Source: an uncultured Mucilaginibacter sp. (GTDB lineage: Bacteria > Bacteroidota > Bacteroidia > Sphingobacteriales > Sphingobacteriaceae). Taken from it: 23,152 nucleotides of DNA. Shown here in pieces: positions 7,601-16,236 of this stretch. Under the pieces are notes generated by a model. The model saw nothing but the letters and a program-made list of their open reading frames with translations. It did not search any database and was not told the DNA's origin. The stretch's first letter is position 1. Each line of letters opens with the position of its first letter. Location of the stretch: the NCBI RefSeq assembly GCF_946481715.1, contig NZ_CAMLOV010000083.1, positions 1 to 23,152 on the forward strand. Direction: 5' to 3'. Made by a program: the position numbers and the translations under genes.

Positions 7601-10420
7601 GAAGTTTATGGCAGATAAATTTACCCATGCCGAAATGGTAAATGTAGAGGTTATGGTAATGGGGTTGGCTGATACGCGTTGGTTGGTGCCGTTAAAGTTA
7701 TACGCATTGCCAATTTTACCTGTTACAAGGTTAGCGGCAACCATGTTAGCCGTAGTGCCTGTTTGGCTGTTTACGGTAGCATCGGCGGTGGTAGAGCCGG
7801 AGGAAGGCGTTTCGGAAAAATGGTAAACGGCCCGGTAATCGCCTGCCCAGGTAGCGGCGGTAAACGATGCCGGGTGTGCAGGTGCCGAAGAGCCAAAATA
7901 AAATTTCAGCGTGGTAGCGGCATTAGTAACCGAAGGGATCTGTACCCATGCCAATAAAGTGCCCGTGCTGGAGTCGAAACTCTCCACCTGGTAAAACAGT
8001 TCATTGGTGGTAGAGCCGGTGGTGGAGGTAAAAGCAAAATCGTAGCCATTGGTGCCTCCCGTGGGCGATTGCACGTTGTTGGCGCAGTTAACCCCCGATT
8101 TCAAGGCATCCTCTTTTATATAAACTAAAACCGGGAAGTTGGTAAGCGTGGTAGTAATACCCATGGAGTTAGTTGCCAGTGTGATATTCTGGCTAAAGGC
8201 GTAATTGCTGGCTGTTACCGGCGCTGTTACAATTATGGTTAAAGTTTGCACATCTGTTAACGAGCCGGTTCCATTATCGGTAGCAGTTACGGTAATACTG
8301 TACGTATTGCTCGCCACCGCTGCCGATGCAAAAGTAAGCACCCCGGTGGTAGCGTTTATATTAAATAACGCGCCATCGGTACCGCCCTTGCTGTACGTAA
8401 TGGTATTGGCATCGGCATCGGTTGCAGTTACTGTTGTAACAGCTGTGGTGCCCGGTGCAACGCTAATGGTAGCCGTTGCCCCTGCACCATTAGAGGTAAT
8501 AATCGGGGCATCGTTTGCATTGGTAACGTTTATGGTAAGCGTTTGGCTATCATTAAGGCCACCTGCATCTGTTACCGTAACAACAACGGTATAGGCGTTG
8601 GTGCCCGCCGCCGAGCCAGGCACCTCAAAGTCTGGCGCGGTTGTAAAGGTTAGCACACCACCTGTGGTAAGCGTAAATTTGGCCGCATCCGCTCCCGTAA
8701 TGGTGTAGGTTTTTGTATCGCCTGCATCAACATCAGTAGCGGTTACAGTAGTTACTGCTGTAGTATTTTCGGCTACCGAAATGGTTGCCGTAGCGCCGCC
8801 ACTGTTTGATGTAATTACCGGTGTTTCATTCACATTGGTAACGGCTATGGTAAATGTTTGCGAAGTTGAGTTTACACCATCGGTAGCCTGTACAGTAATA
8901 TTGTGCGATGTAGCGGTTTCATAGTCGAGCAGGGTGCCATTGGCTACGGTAACTATACCCGTTGTAGCATCTATAGCAAAGCGGCCGCCGGCACTATTTG
9001 TTAGCGAGTAACTTATTTTTGCGTTAAAAACCTGAAACTCATACATAGAAAACCCGTAGATACCACCGCGCGTGTTGCCGTGCATTCTTATATACCTTGC
9101 AACACTGGTTTGCCCCGATAAGTTCGTCAGGTCGTTTGTTAGGGAGCTATTATTATAGATGCTTTTAATGATTGTGGTAAAAGTTACGTTATCGTTTGAT
9201 ACCTGGATGTCGTAACTTTTGCCATACGCAGCTTCCCATACAATCCTGACCCGGTTTATATCGTAACTGGCGCCCAGGTCAACGGTAAAATCCTGGTTGT
9301 CAAAATAAGTACTGCTCCACCGGGTGAAAAATTCGTCGCCATCAACAGCGGCAGAAGCCGGCCAAAAGAACGCATTTTCATATGATGTAGCACTTGCTGA
9401 TTTATAGAGTGCAAGATTGGTGGTATTGCTAACAGTGCCCGATGAGTAGGCAGTTAGGCCAACCACAGTACCGTTTGCCGAGTTTTCGGCTATGGTGTTG
9501 GTGGCTGTATTTATATCGATAGGGGTAGAGGGGGCGGCGGCAATTACTGCTAATTTTATAGCGGCCGTACCGCTGCCGGCGGTGTTAGTAGCTGTTACGG
9601 TATAGGTGGCAGATGCGGTAGTTGCAGTAGGTGTGCCGGTGATAATGCCCGTAGTGGTGCTCATAGTTAAACCGGTGGGCAAGGCCGGTGATATTGCGTA
9701 TGATACGGGCGCGCCCCCAGTACTAAATGGCGATAACGACGATATTGCTGTGTTAACCGTATAATTCTGAGGTGTATTGTAAACAATTGTAGGTTTTGCA
9801 AGTATGGTCGTAATATCATCTATCTTAATACCCGTTTGCCCGGCGCTGGTACCTGTACCCGTACCAAAACCGGTAATAACAACATCATCAACATCGTCAA
9901 ATACGGAAGTAAAGTTTATCGTGGTTAATGTTGTTGAATTAAAAAGTTGAGTATTTGTGCCGGTAAGTACCCCATCCTTATACCCGGTAAATGTTAATGT
10001 TACCGAGGAAGGGCTGTTTAATAACGCAACTTTTAATGAAGTTAAATCAAATTGGCCACCGGGAGTATTTAAGGTGGGGTCGGGGTTAGTTTCCGAATTT
10101 GGTGCCGCGCTGCGTATGCGTATCTCCGTGATGTTTACCGAGGTGGCCGAGCGGCTAAGGGTTAAGTCATTGGCACTGCTTAAAATTTGAAGGCTTGCAC
10201 TTGCAGTCCCTTTTATTGTAAATTCATACCCCAGGCCCTGTACTGCAGTATTTGTAGCACTCGAAACATAGGTTTGCGCACCCGAGGAAGATGTTAAAGT
10301 TGTTGACGCCTGTGAGGCAAATGTTACCGTGCCTACCGCCGGGCTTTGTGCCACGGCGCTTCCACCCAGCAGTAGTAAAAAAACTACAGCAAAAAGGCCA
10401 AGTGGTGTTTGTATTTTCAA
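4637..10420 (-). CDS. Gene B: multidomain T9SS-secreted adhesin with chimeric C-terminus
   Basis: The product is 1927 aa, starting at TTG (10420). Order of parts: signal peptide 1-24 (cleavage after AVA); unassigned beta-rich region about 28-205; putative Ig domain (He_PIG-like) 208-293; a cadherin-like repeat 301-530 interrupted by an F5/8 type C (discoidin, CBM32-like) domain at about 333-467; cadherin-like repeats 533-633 and 636-732; DUF2341 about 738-850; LamG/concanavalin A-like region about 860-1070; W-G...NW...P module from 1097; conserved module from 1288 (motifs RGYRMMSSPVNQ, MGNPYASTINL, YAVSGGGF, KMEKD, SLDIRRYGVYNFN); T9SS type A sorting tail from about 1848 (NVFPNPTVEVINVSIP, ending VKFVKN). 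Discoidin and LamG folds usually bind glycans, so a surface adhesin or polysaccharide-binding role is inferred. Residues 1648-1927 are identical to the end of gene C, while 1-1398 are identical to gene A. No catalytic motif was seen. Confidence 0.95.
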   Translation of the reverse strand: MKIQTPLGLFAVVFLLLLGGSAVAQSPAVGTVTFASQASTTLTSSSGAQTYVSSATNTAVQGLGYEFTIKGTASASLQILSSANDLTLSRSATSVNITEIRIRSAAPNSETNPDPTLNTPGGQFDLTSLKVALLNSPSSVTLTFTGYKDGVLTGTNTQLFNSTTLTTINFTSVFDDVDDVVITGFGTGTGTSAGQTGIKIDDITTILAKPTIVYNTPQNYTVNTAISSLSPFSTGGAPVSYAISPALPTGLTMSTTTGIITGTPTATTASATYTVTATNTAGSGTAAIKLAVIAAAPSTPIDINTATNTIAENSANGTVVGLTAYSSGTVSNTTNLALYKSASATSYENAFFWPASAAVDGDEFFTRWSSTYFDNQDFTVDLGASYDINRVRIVWEAAYGKSYDIQVSNDNVTFTTIIKSIYNNSSLTNDLTNLSGQTSVARYIRMHGNTRGGIYGFSMYEFQVFNAKISYSLTNSAGGRFAIDATTGIVTVANGTLLDYETATSHNITVQATDGVNSTSQTFTIAVTNVNETPVITSNSGGATATISVAENTTAVTTVTATDVDAGDTKTYTITGADAAKFTLTTGGVLTFTTAPDFEVPGSAAGTNAYTVVVTVTDAGGLNDSQTLTINVTNANDAPIITSNGAGATATISVAPGTTAVTTVTATDADANTITYSKGGTDGALFNINATTGVLTFASAAVASNTYSITVTATDNGTGSLTDVQTLTIIVTAPVTASNYAFSQNITLATNSMGITTTLTNFPVLVYIKEDALKSGVNCANNVQSPTGGTNGYDFAFTSTTGSTTNELFYQVESFDSSTGTLLAWVQIPSVTNAATTLKFYFGSSAPAHPASFTAATWAGDYRAVYHFSETPSSGSTTADATVNSQTGTTANMVAANLVTGKIGNAYNFNGTNQRVSANPITITSTFTISAWVNLSAINFDQKIMTNQDASGYASGGYKLGVYSNNKAETESGLPSTRNVATTPPAFTASTWHYVQGVYTGSKLSTYVDGVEYSPLTTSTNPFSTSPFYIGAGEGGSSLYFHGIIDEPRVSNAAKSSDWIKAEYYNQNNYLTFTTSNTDITAVLAAQRPLGGGVVYTWTGGTSTVPTLAANWTSSVTGNPAFAPPLDGTCTLVIPTGLSRYPKLLANASVMGLTIASGATFELNGFTLSVGCNIYNNNNTSNGILYSSNNSSGITWNGVAASQNYVGTNTTFPAQVGTMVVNNATSGATVSISGGKLDVYTLITLTAGSIDVAASGTLTLKSSATQSAAIDQITNTASNKITGSVSVERFLTGGLSTANRGYRMMSSPVNQTSATLANTNTFNLNYIKNGAFTGGPGGTGSGFSGTSIAPTLYLYKETIAANNTPASFTSGKHVGIIRVGTTDVQTLHSVDGTATIPSVTIPIGNGFLFYFVGNASRTTGSATTGGPPQDATLTATGYLNQGTFNVRLWHRADALLSYAAANSAARGFCMMGNPYASTINLQQVATDNNDATTGISAIYVLNSRQGGSSQNYIAYTALGNSSPLLQGYAVSGGGFIVQARSATSFLQFRESQKVPSTQLTGSGLIMSAPKADLLTIDGNGGNTIASVSQRSKMAIPPQSSAPLIGGLYMKMEKDPDVYEYTGIYFRAGYESKYDQNDALYLAPLTNTVGMASLSSDGKKAAVNVMPDYHQGSRVKLHVYASTTGLYQLKLEGVRNIDEFYDIYLLDHFKKDSLDIRRYGVYNFNLVATDTATFGGNRFELVIRHKPVPQYLLTNISGAKITEGVNVTWKTANESNYTGFTLEKLSKSTSAYEPVYEKQSDGSAAYSYVDRAPVSGINTYRLKQNDIDGRISYSEPITVFYDKLAGNGLINVFPNPTVEVINVSIPSTMSSPSYKLRVFNSAGNLVLQKTSANRYWTEGVTQLKTGVYIIEVQKKDGTSLGKVKFVKN

Positions 10421-10860
10421 GGTGCTTGTAGTTTTGATTAAAAATCACGAAAGTATCGCAAGTGATAATCATGTATAACCTAAACGATAATATCAAGAGC
10501 AACCTGTCATATTTTTTAATTGACGTTTTGCCTTGTTGTGATGGTTATACGAGCGCCAAGCCGGTAAGGTTTATTAAAAAACATGATTAAATTCTCTTTT
10601 TTTAATCACAGCCTTTATTTTGTAGCTACAGGTATACGATGTATTAAAAAGCGGTAAAAAAACTATTCGCTTAAGAAATTTTTTTTAATAAACTTGAATT
10701 GGGCGGGGGTATTTTAATCGGAAATGAACTTTTGCTTATTAGGCAATAGTGAGCCACCCTTGTCGCAATTTTACAACGAGGGGCATCCCGGGATCAATTG
10801 ACAGTAACAATATCGGGGTGTTGTTGCTGTTGCTTGTTTTAAGTAGCGTAAACTACCTGT
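10421..10860. other. 440-bp intergenic region between genes C and B
   Basis: Second copy of 4197-4636, with the same palindrome at 10785-10794 and the same hairpin at 10576-10608. It separates the stop of gene C (TAA, 10861) from the TTG start of gene B (10420). No gene and no exact TAnnTTTG element was found on the minus strand. Because A and B share this upstream DNA, they should be under the same control. Confidence 0.7.
10576..10608 (-). terminator. Candidate intrinsic terminator downstream of gene C
   Basis: Identical copy of the hairpin at 4352-4384: an AT-rich 8-bp stem (arms 10601-10608 and 10584-10591) followed on the minus strand by six T's. It lies 253 nt after the stop of gene C. 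The same doubt about stem strength applies. Confidence 0.3.
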
Positions 10861-13800
10861 TTAATTTTTTACAAATTTTACTTTTCCTAACGATGTCCCG
10901 TCTTTCTTCTGCACTTCAATAATATAAACACCGGTTTTAAGCTGTGTAACCCCTTCGGTCCAATAACGGTTGGCCGAGGTTTTCTGCAAAACCAGGTTCC
11001 CCGCTGAGTTAAACACCCTTAATTTATAGCTCGGCGATGACATGGTGCTGGGTATGCTTACGTTGATTACCTCGACCGTTGGGTTGGGGAATACGTTTAT
11101 TAAACCGTTGCCCGCAAGCTTATCGTAAAACACAGTTATAGGCTCCGAGTAGCTTATGCGGCCATCAATATCATTTTGTTTTAAGCGGTATGTATTAATG
11201 CCAGAAACCGGGGCACGGTCAACATAGCTATACGCTGCGCTGCCGTCGCTTTGCTTTTCATAAACAGGCTCGTAAGCCGAAGTTGATTTGCTAAGCTTTT
11301 CCAGCGTGAAGCCGGTGTAGTTGCTTTCGTTTGCGGTTTTCCAGGTAACGTTTACGCCCTCTGTAATTTTAGCGCCCGAAATATTGGTGAGTAAATATTG
11401 CGGCACCGGTTTATGGCGGATAACCAATTCGAAGCGGTTGCCGCCGAAAGTTGCTGTATCGGTAGCAACAAGGTTAAAATTATAAACCCCATACCGGCGG
11501 ATATCCAACGAATCCTTTTTAAAATGATCTAACAAATAAATATCGTAAAACTCGTCTATATTCCGTACGCCTTCCAGTTTTAGTTGGTATAAACCGGTTG
11601 TTGATGCATAAACATGGAGTTTTACGCGGCTGCCCTGATGGTAATCGGGCATTACGTTTACCGCTGCTTTTTTGCCGTCGCTGGATAAGCTGGCCATGCC
11701 TACCGTATTGGTAAGCGGGGCCAGGTAAAGCGCATCGTTCTGATCGTATTTCGATTCGTACCCGGCGCGGAAATAGATGCCGGTATATTCATAAATATCA
11801 GGGTCTTTTTCCATCTTCATGTAAAGCCCGCTTATCGCCGGCGCAGATGATTGCGATGGAATGGCCATCACAGCATGCTGGCGCCCCCCGGCTAATTCGT
11901 CTGCTTTTGGTGCGCTCATGATAAGGCCGCTGCCGGTTAATTGGGTACTCGCCACTTTTTGGCTTTCCTTAAACGTGAGAAAAGATGTAGCTGCCTTTGC
12001 TTTAACAATAAAACCGCCACCGCTTACGGCATAACCCTGTAGTAAAGGAGATGAGTTGCCCAAATTTGTATAGCTGATGTAGTTTTGCGCCGTGCCGCCT
12101 TTGCGCGAGTTTAGCACATAGATGGCCGAGATCCCGTTTGCTGTAGCGTTGTCGGTAAGAACCGTATTCAGGTTAATGGTAGAGGCATAGGGGTTGCCTA
12201 CCATACAGAACCCCCTTGCTGCGGCATCTGCTGCCGCGTAAGAAAGGAATGCATCGGCGCGGTGCCATAACCTTACATTAAATGTACCCTGGTTTAAATA
12301 CCCGGGGGCAGTAATTGTTGCATCCTGCGGAGGGCCGCCGATTAATGCGCTGCCCGTTGTGCGCGATGCATTGCCCACAAAGTAAAACAAAAAGCCATTG
12401 CCTATTGGTATAGTTACGCTTGGTATAGTTGCCGTACCATCTACGCTATGCAATGTTTGCACATCTGTTGCGCCTACCCGTATAATACCCACATGCTTGC
12501 CCGATGTAAAACTTGTTGTAATGTTGTTTGCCGCTATAGTTTCTTTATATAAATACAGCGTTGGGCCTACACTGGTACCGCTAAAGCCATTCCCTGTTCC
12601 GCCTGTGCCACCGGTAAACGCCCCGGTTTTTATATAATTTAAATTAAAAGTATTGGTGTTTGCTAATGTGGCAGAGGTTTGATTTACAGGCGACGACATC
12701 ATCCTGTACCCGCGGTTGGCAGCACTTAAGCCGCCGGTAAAAAAGCGTTGCACGTTAAATGTACCGGTAATGGCCGCTGTCGACGGCACAACGTCAACAG
12801 CTGCAGAGCCCGATGCTGTGGATAGCAGCGTCATTTTTAACGTGCCGCCGGCAAGGGTGGTGCTGGCAGCCATAGTAAGTATACCAAGTGGGGCAACCGT
12901 AAAAGTGCCCGTGCCGGTAGCGCCAAGTGTTTTGGTGTTACCCGCGCTAAACGTTACATTATAAAATGCAACGGGGGTTGTGGTATTAGTATTATCTATT
13001 GCTTGTGCGTTTGCACGGTCGAAATTAACGGTACCGGCACTGGCTATAAAAGTACCGGGATTGGTATTGCTAAAGGTAGTGCAGGCTATGTTTGTAGTAC
13101 CACCAGCCAAGGTTAAAGTTCCTGTATTAGTAAAGGATGAACCATTTACATCCAATGTGCCGGTTGAGCCTACATAAGTGCCTGCATTGGAGAACGTTCC
13201 TGCTACAGTTGTAGTGCCTGTGCCTGCATTCATGGTACCGCCCACTATCTGGATATTCGTACCCACTGTAACAGTGCCGGCACTAAAATTCATAGTGCCC
13301 GAATTTTGCGTGACGGAACCAGTCATTGTCACGTTTCCAGAACCTTGTTGAAACGTTGCTGAAGTGCTATTGATACCACCTGTAGTGGTGAAAAGGCCAG
13401 CACCGGTTGTAAACGTGCCACCTGTTAAGGTGGTCAACCCACTAACAGTTAACGCACCGCTTGCTACAGTAAACGTGCCCGAGCTGTATAACGATCCCGC
13501 GCTAATAGTGCTGGCGCCGCCTGTAAAAGTACCGGTATTTGTAAAAGCGCCGCCTACCGTAATTGGGTTGGCATAGGTGAAGGCATCCACTGTGCCTGGT
13601 GTGGTAAGGTCATTAACTATTAGCAGTGTGCCGGCTGACTTACCTATTTTAGATCCTACACCTATTACAATTAAATTGTAATAGGTCGCCTTCGTAAGAT
13701 CAATAGGATTTGTTGTCGTACCCGAGGCCGAGCCGAAGCCACCCGTGGTTGTAGCTGTGTAAATATTTGCATTTGCAGCGGTATACGTAGTGGTTGTAGG

Positions 13801-15765
13801 GCCACCGGTGGTTCCATAAAAGTTTACCGAGCCATACACTGCGTTTTGAATGCTAATTGGATCAACCGAATTTAAAGTTAGGGTTGGGTTTGTACCTGTG
13901 TTTGCTGTATTTATGGTGAAATAAGCCGAGTTGGCAATACTTGGCGTACCCGAATTGGTTATTATAATTTTATCGCCTACGGTTACGTCGCCATCGTGTA
14001 TGGCAAAAGCAGCCCTATTGGTACCGTTAGAGGTTATTGTGATGTCATCGCTTACATTCAGCTTATCTACACTTGAATAGACAAGCGCTTGCCCGGATAC
14101 ACCGCCATTGCTATTATCTCCTACCTGTACATTAGTGCAGTTTATGGTACCGGTACCCGTAAAAGTGTTTGTATAAGCAGTGGTGGAACTACTCAGATTT
14201 TGTGTAATAGTACCTGAAATCGTCAAAGTGCTGTTAACAGTTAAGGTAGTTGCTTTTGTGGTGCCGAGGATCATATAGTAACCTACAGCAGGTACCGAAA
14301 CAATTGGCTGGTTGTTAAATGTTACCACACCAATACGGACCGGGGTACTGGCCGTTGGCACGCTTCCGGTGCTCCAGTTACTGCTAACGTTCCAGGCCGA
14401 CGAGGTATTGCCGTTCCAGTCTGCGCTGTTAACAAAGCTTATAGTCCCGCTTGTTGCACTGGTGTTTGTAAAAGGAAGGGATGTGGGGCTATTTGTTGGC
14501 TGCTCGTACACAATGGCAACGCCCGTAACCGAAAAAGTACCCGTGGGTGGGTTGCCGTAGTTTAATACGCTTTTGGTTGTACCGGTAAAAAAATAATACT
14601 GTGGCGTAGAAAGCGTCCCATCGGTATTTCCGCTGGTGCTTACCGTATCAACTAAACTGTTGGCGTAAATCCTGTTAGGGGCTCCCTGGTCAAGTGCGGT
14701 TGTACTTACCTGCCTGTCGCTCGTTGTCGAATAAAACGAATCATAAGATTTATACATCCCGCCGGTGGTATTAAAATAATCGTTCAACCCAAAAGACGAA
14801 GTAGCAGAAAGATACATTTGGCTGCCAAATGCAAAATTGCCGCGCGATTGTACTTGTAAACCATAAAAAATTACTGTTTGGTCTTGGGTATACGGCACCG
14901 GCGTAATGCCGTTTGATGCTGAGTTGGCGCCAGTGCCAACAAATGCCAGCACACGGGTGTACATGTCAAATTTATCCCACTGAAACCGGCGTGTTGTAGT
15001 GCTGGTGGTTTCAAGGTAAGAATAATTATAAGTGCTTAAACCACTGCCGGTAGTACCGGTAGAAATAGTAACCAGGGTTTTCGCAGTGGTCATGCCGGCA
15101 ACGTACAGATCCATGTAAATTGCCCAGCTACCACTCCTAAGCCTTTGTACTTTTATCATGTACGCGTTTTGGTCGTTCGGTAAAGCAGTTGAAAGTAAAC
15201 TGTTGTAACGGCCAGATCCCGCTACGTTATCGTAACGGTAGCGTAAAACCAGGTTGGTGCCTACGTGCGAAACATATATGCCCTGCATATTATTAACAGC
15301 GTAAGTACTATTGCCAATTAACCAGTAGCGCCAGGAGTTGTTGCCGGCCGTCATTACATCAGGGTCGTCGTTTGCAGAAGTGGTGGTATTTTTATAAACA
15401 AAGTTCCATTCAAGGTCGTTCACCGCCATATTAACCCCTGTACCGCCGCTTCCCAAAAAATCCCAGCGGATGGCGCCAATTGCACTTAAGCTTTTTGATT
15501 CGAGGCTCACGGTGCCTTCAAGGGGTGATGTTGTAGAGGCATCAATAGTAACCGAAGTACCCCCGGTTGGGCGGGTAGCGTTACCAACGCCGGAGGCTCC
15601 CAACGAGCTAATGGTGCCCGCAGTGGCGCTTGCAAAGTTGTTGTAGTAGTAAGTCAGGTTATCACTCGTTTCCTGCGCATATGCTTTTGAGTTAACTATA
15701 CTCAAAAAACTTGCTGCAAAAAACCAAGAAAGTAATATTTTCTTCACAATTTTTATTTTTAACAC
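10861..15765 (-). CDS. Gene C: T9SS-secreted beta-repeat surface protein
   Basis: The product is 1634 aa from a GTG at 15765. A second in-frame GTG at 15747 would give a more typical signal peptide start (V/M-KKILLSWFF), so the true start may be 18 nt downstream. The signal peptide ends after AYA (residue 30). Residues about 34-270 form an unrecognised region that reads like a lectin or LamG-type beta sandwich (WRYWLIG, QGIYVSH, LVLRYRYDN). A W-N-G...NW...P module lies at 450-480. Low-complexity Gly/Thr beta-strand repeats run from about 500 to 995 (units such as GGTFTTGAGLF, TFQQGSGN, GTMNFSAGTV), suggesting a beta-helix or elongated stalk. The conserved module runs from 1006 and the T9SS type A tail from about 1555. 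Residues 1355-1634 equal the end of gene B. No enzyme motif was seen; the inferred role is adhesin or extracellular matrix protein. Confidence 0.93.
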   Translation of the reverse strand: MLKIKIVKKILLSWFFAASFLSIVNSKAYAQETSDNLTYYYNNFASATAGTISSLGASGVGNATRPTGGTSVTIDASTTSPLEGTVSLESKSLSAIGAIRWDFLGSGGTGVNMAVNDLEWNFVYKNTTTSANDDPDVMTAGNNSWRYWLIGNSTYAVNNMQGIYVSHVGTNLVLRYRYDNVAGSGRYNSLLSTALPNDQNAYMIKVQRLRSGSWAIYMDLYVAGMTTAKTLVTISTGTTGSGLSTYNYSYLETTSTTTRRFQWDKFDMYTRVLAFVGTGANSASNGITPVPYTQDQTVIFYGLQVQSRGNFAFGSQMYLSATSSFGLNDYFNTTGGMYKSYDSFYSTTSDRQVSTTALDQGAPNRIYANSLVDTVSTSGNTDGTLSTPQYYFFTGTTKSVLNYGNPPTGTFSVTGVAIVYEQPTNSPTSLPFTNTSATSGTISFVNSADWNGNTSSAWNVSSNWSTGSVPTASTPVRIGVVTFNNQPIVSVPAVGYYMILGTTKATTLTVNSTLTISGTITQNLSSSTTAYTNTFTGTGTINCTNVQVGDNSNGGVSGQALVYSSVDKLNVSDDITITSNGTNRAAFAIHDGDVTVGDKIIITNSGTPSIANSAYFTINTANTGTNPTLTLNSVDPISIQNAVYGSVNFYGTTGGPTTTTYTAANANIYTATTTGGFGSASGTTTNPIDLTKATYYNLIVIGVGSKIGKSAGTLLIVNDLTTPGTVDAFTYANPITVGGAFTNTGTFTGGASTISAGSLYSSGTFTVASGALTVSGLTTLTGGTFTTGAGLFTTTGGINSTSATFQQGSGNVTMTGSVTQNSGTMNFSAGTVTVGTNIQIVGGTMNAGTGTTTVAGTFSNAGTYVGSTGTLDVNGSSFTNTGTLTLAGGTTNIACTTFSNTNPGTFIASAGTVNFDRANAQAIDNTNTTTPVAFYNVTFSAGNTKTLGATGTGTFTVAPLGILTMAASTTLAGGTLKMTLLSTASGSAAVDVVPSTAAITGTFNVQRFFTGGLSAANRGYRMMSSPVNQTSATLANTNTFNLNYIKTGAFTGGTGGTGNGFSGTSVGPTLYLYKETIAANNITTSFTSGKHVGIIRVGATDVQTLHSVDGTATIPSVTIPIGNGFLFYFVGNASRTTGSALIGGPPQDATITAPGYLNQGTFNVRLWHRADAFLSYAAADAAARGFCMVGNPYASTINLNTVLTDNATANGISAIYVLNSRKGGTAQNYISYTNLGNSSPLLQGYAVSGGGFIVKAKAATSFLTFKESQKVASTQLTGSGLIMSAPKADELAGGRQHAVMAIPSQSSAPAISGLYMKMEKDPDIYEYTGIYFRAGYESKYDQNDALYLAPLTNTVGMASLSSDGKKAAVNVMPDYHQGSRVKLHVYASTTGLYQLKLEGVRNIDEFYDIYLLDHFKKDSLDIRRYGVYNFNLVATDTATFGGNRFELVIRHKPVPQYLLTNISGAKITEGVNVTWKTANESNYTGFTLEKLSKSTSAYEPVYEKQSDGSAAYSYVDRAPVSGINTYRLKQNDIDGRISYSEPITVFYDKLAGNGLINVFPNPTVEVINVSIPSTMSSPSYKLRVFNSAGNLVLQKTSANRYWTEGVTQLKTGVYIIEVQKKDGTSLGKVKFVKN

Positions 15766-16236
15766 AATAAATTTAATTCTTAGGATAGTAATACAAAAAT
15801 TGTGCAGCTGAACGTAAAATGCCGAATTAAAAATTGATAGTTGTTGTACGCAAAAAATACGCCCGGGGTTCGATAATATTTACCGGATAAGCGCTTCGGC
15901 CTTAATTAAATTATGGGGCGGTATTTGCCCGGGTAGTGGAACATAACCCGTACATAGAATTTGCTTTTTTTCTTTTGGTGCTAGCCGCTGGTGCAGCAAC
16001 GTATAAGCGTGTTTGATATAGTACGCTTTTTTGGCAGGTTTAAACGAAGGGAAGTATCAGGCATTGCATTTTATTCAAGCAAACTGTAATTGATGGGTAT
16101 TGAGGCTGTGGGTATGTTTTCGCTGCCCCGGCTATAAATATGCCAGCGTAAAGCCTTTTTACGATGGAGTAGGAAGCAAATAAAATAATCCCTTGCTTCC
16201 TATTCCATCGTCGGTTTTTGTTGGCGGCGCTAACCT
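15766..16236. other. 471-bp intergenic region between genes D and C
   Basis: No plausible gene was found. The region holds the long hairpin at 16161-16211. A minus-strand promoter-like string TATTTTTTG at about 15859-15851 misses the TAnnTTTG consensus by one extra base, and no TTG sits at the expected distance, so it is not called. The rest shows nothing I recognise. Confidence 0.6.
16161..16211. terminator. Long hairpin 26 nt downstream of gene D; probable terminator or palindromic element
   Basis: Two 19-base arms (16161-16179 and 16193-16211) are complementary except at one position, where plus-strand RNA would form a G-U pair. The loop is 13 nt. Key arm sequence: ACGATGGAGTAGGAAGCAA. 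Its position just after the stop of gene D suggests transcript termination or 3'-end protection. However, the T-run that follows it (five T's at 16215-16219) is on the plus strand. On the minus strand, the direction of gene D, the hairpin is followed by AAAAAGG. It may therefore be a 3'-end stabiliser or a dispersed palindromic element. Confidence 0.55.

Larger units (their letters stand above)
6225..11703. repeat. Direct repeat, copy 2 (period 6224 bp)
   Basis: Second copy of the repeat at 1-5479. It holds codons 1-1398 of gene B, the 440-bp gap between B and C, and the last 843 bp of gene C. To the right of 11703 the sequence continues as gene C, which is still clearly homologous to gene B at 5480-6224 but carries scattered substitutions and a 33-bp length difference. 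The boundary is thus a change from identical to similar DNA, not a change from related to unrelated DNA. Confidence 0.95.

Noticed and set aside
10224..10502. Minus-strand frame of 92 codons across the start of gene B (and its copy at 4000-4278)
   Set aside because: It is out of frame with gene B, Cys/Trp-rich without a pattern, and starts at TTG. A frameshifted upstream start for gene B was considered, but this frame would not supply a signal peptide whereas the TTG start does.
1..11703. Duplication as a composite transposon or insertion sequence
   Set aside because: No transposase frame, terminal inverted repeats or target-site duplication was found. The boundary lies inside homologous coding sequence, which fits recombination better.
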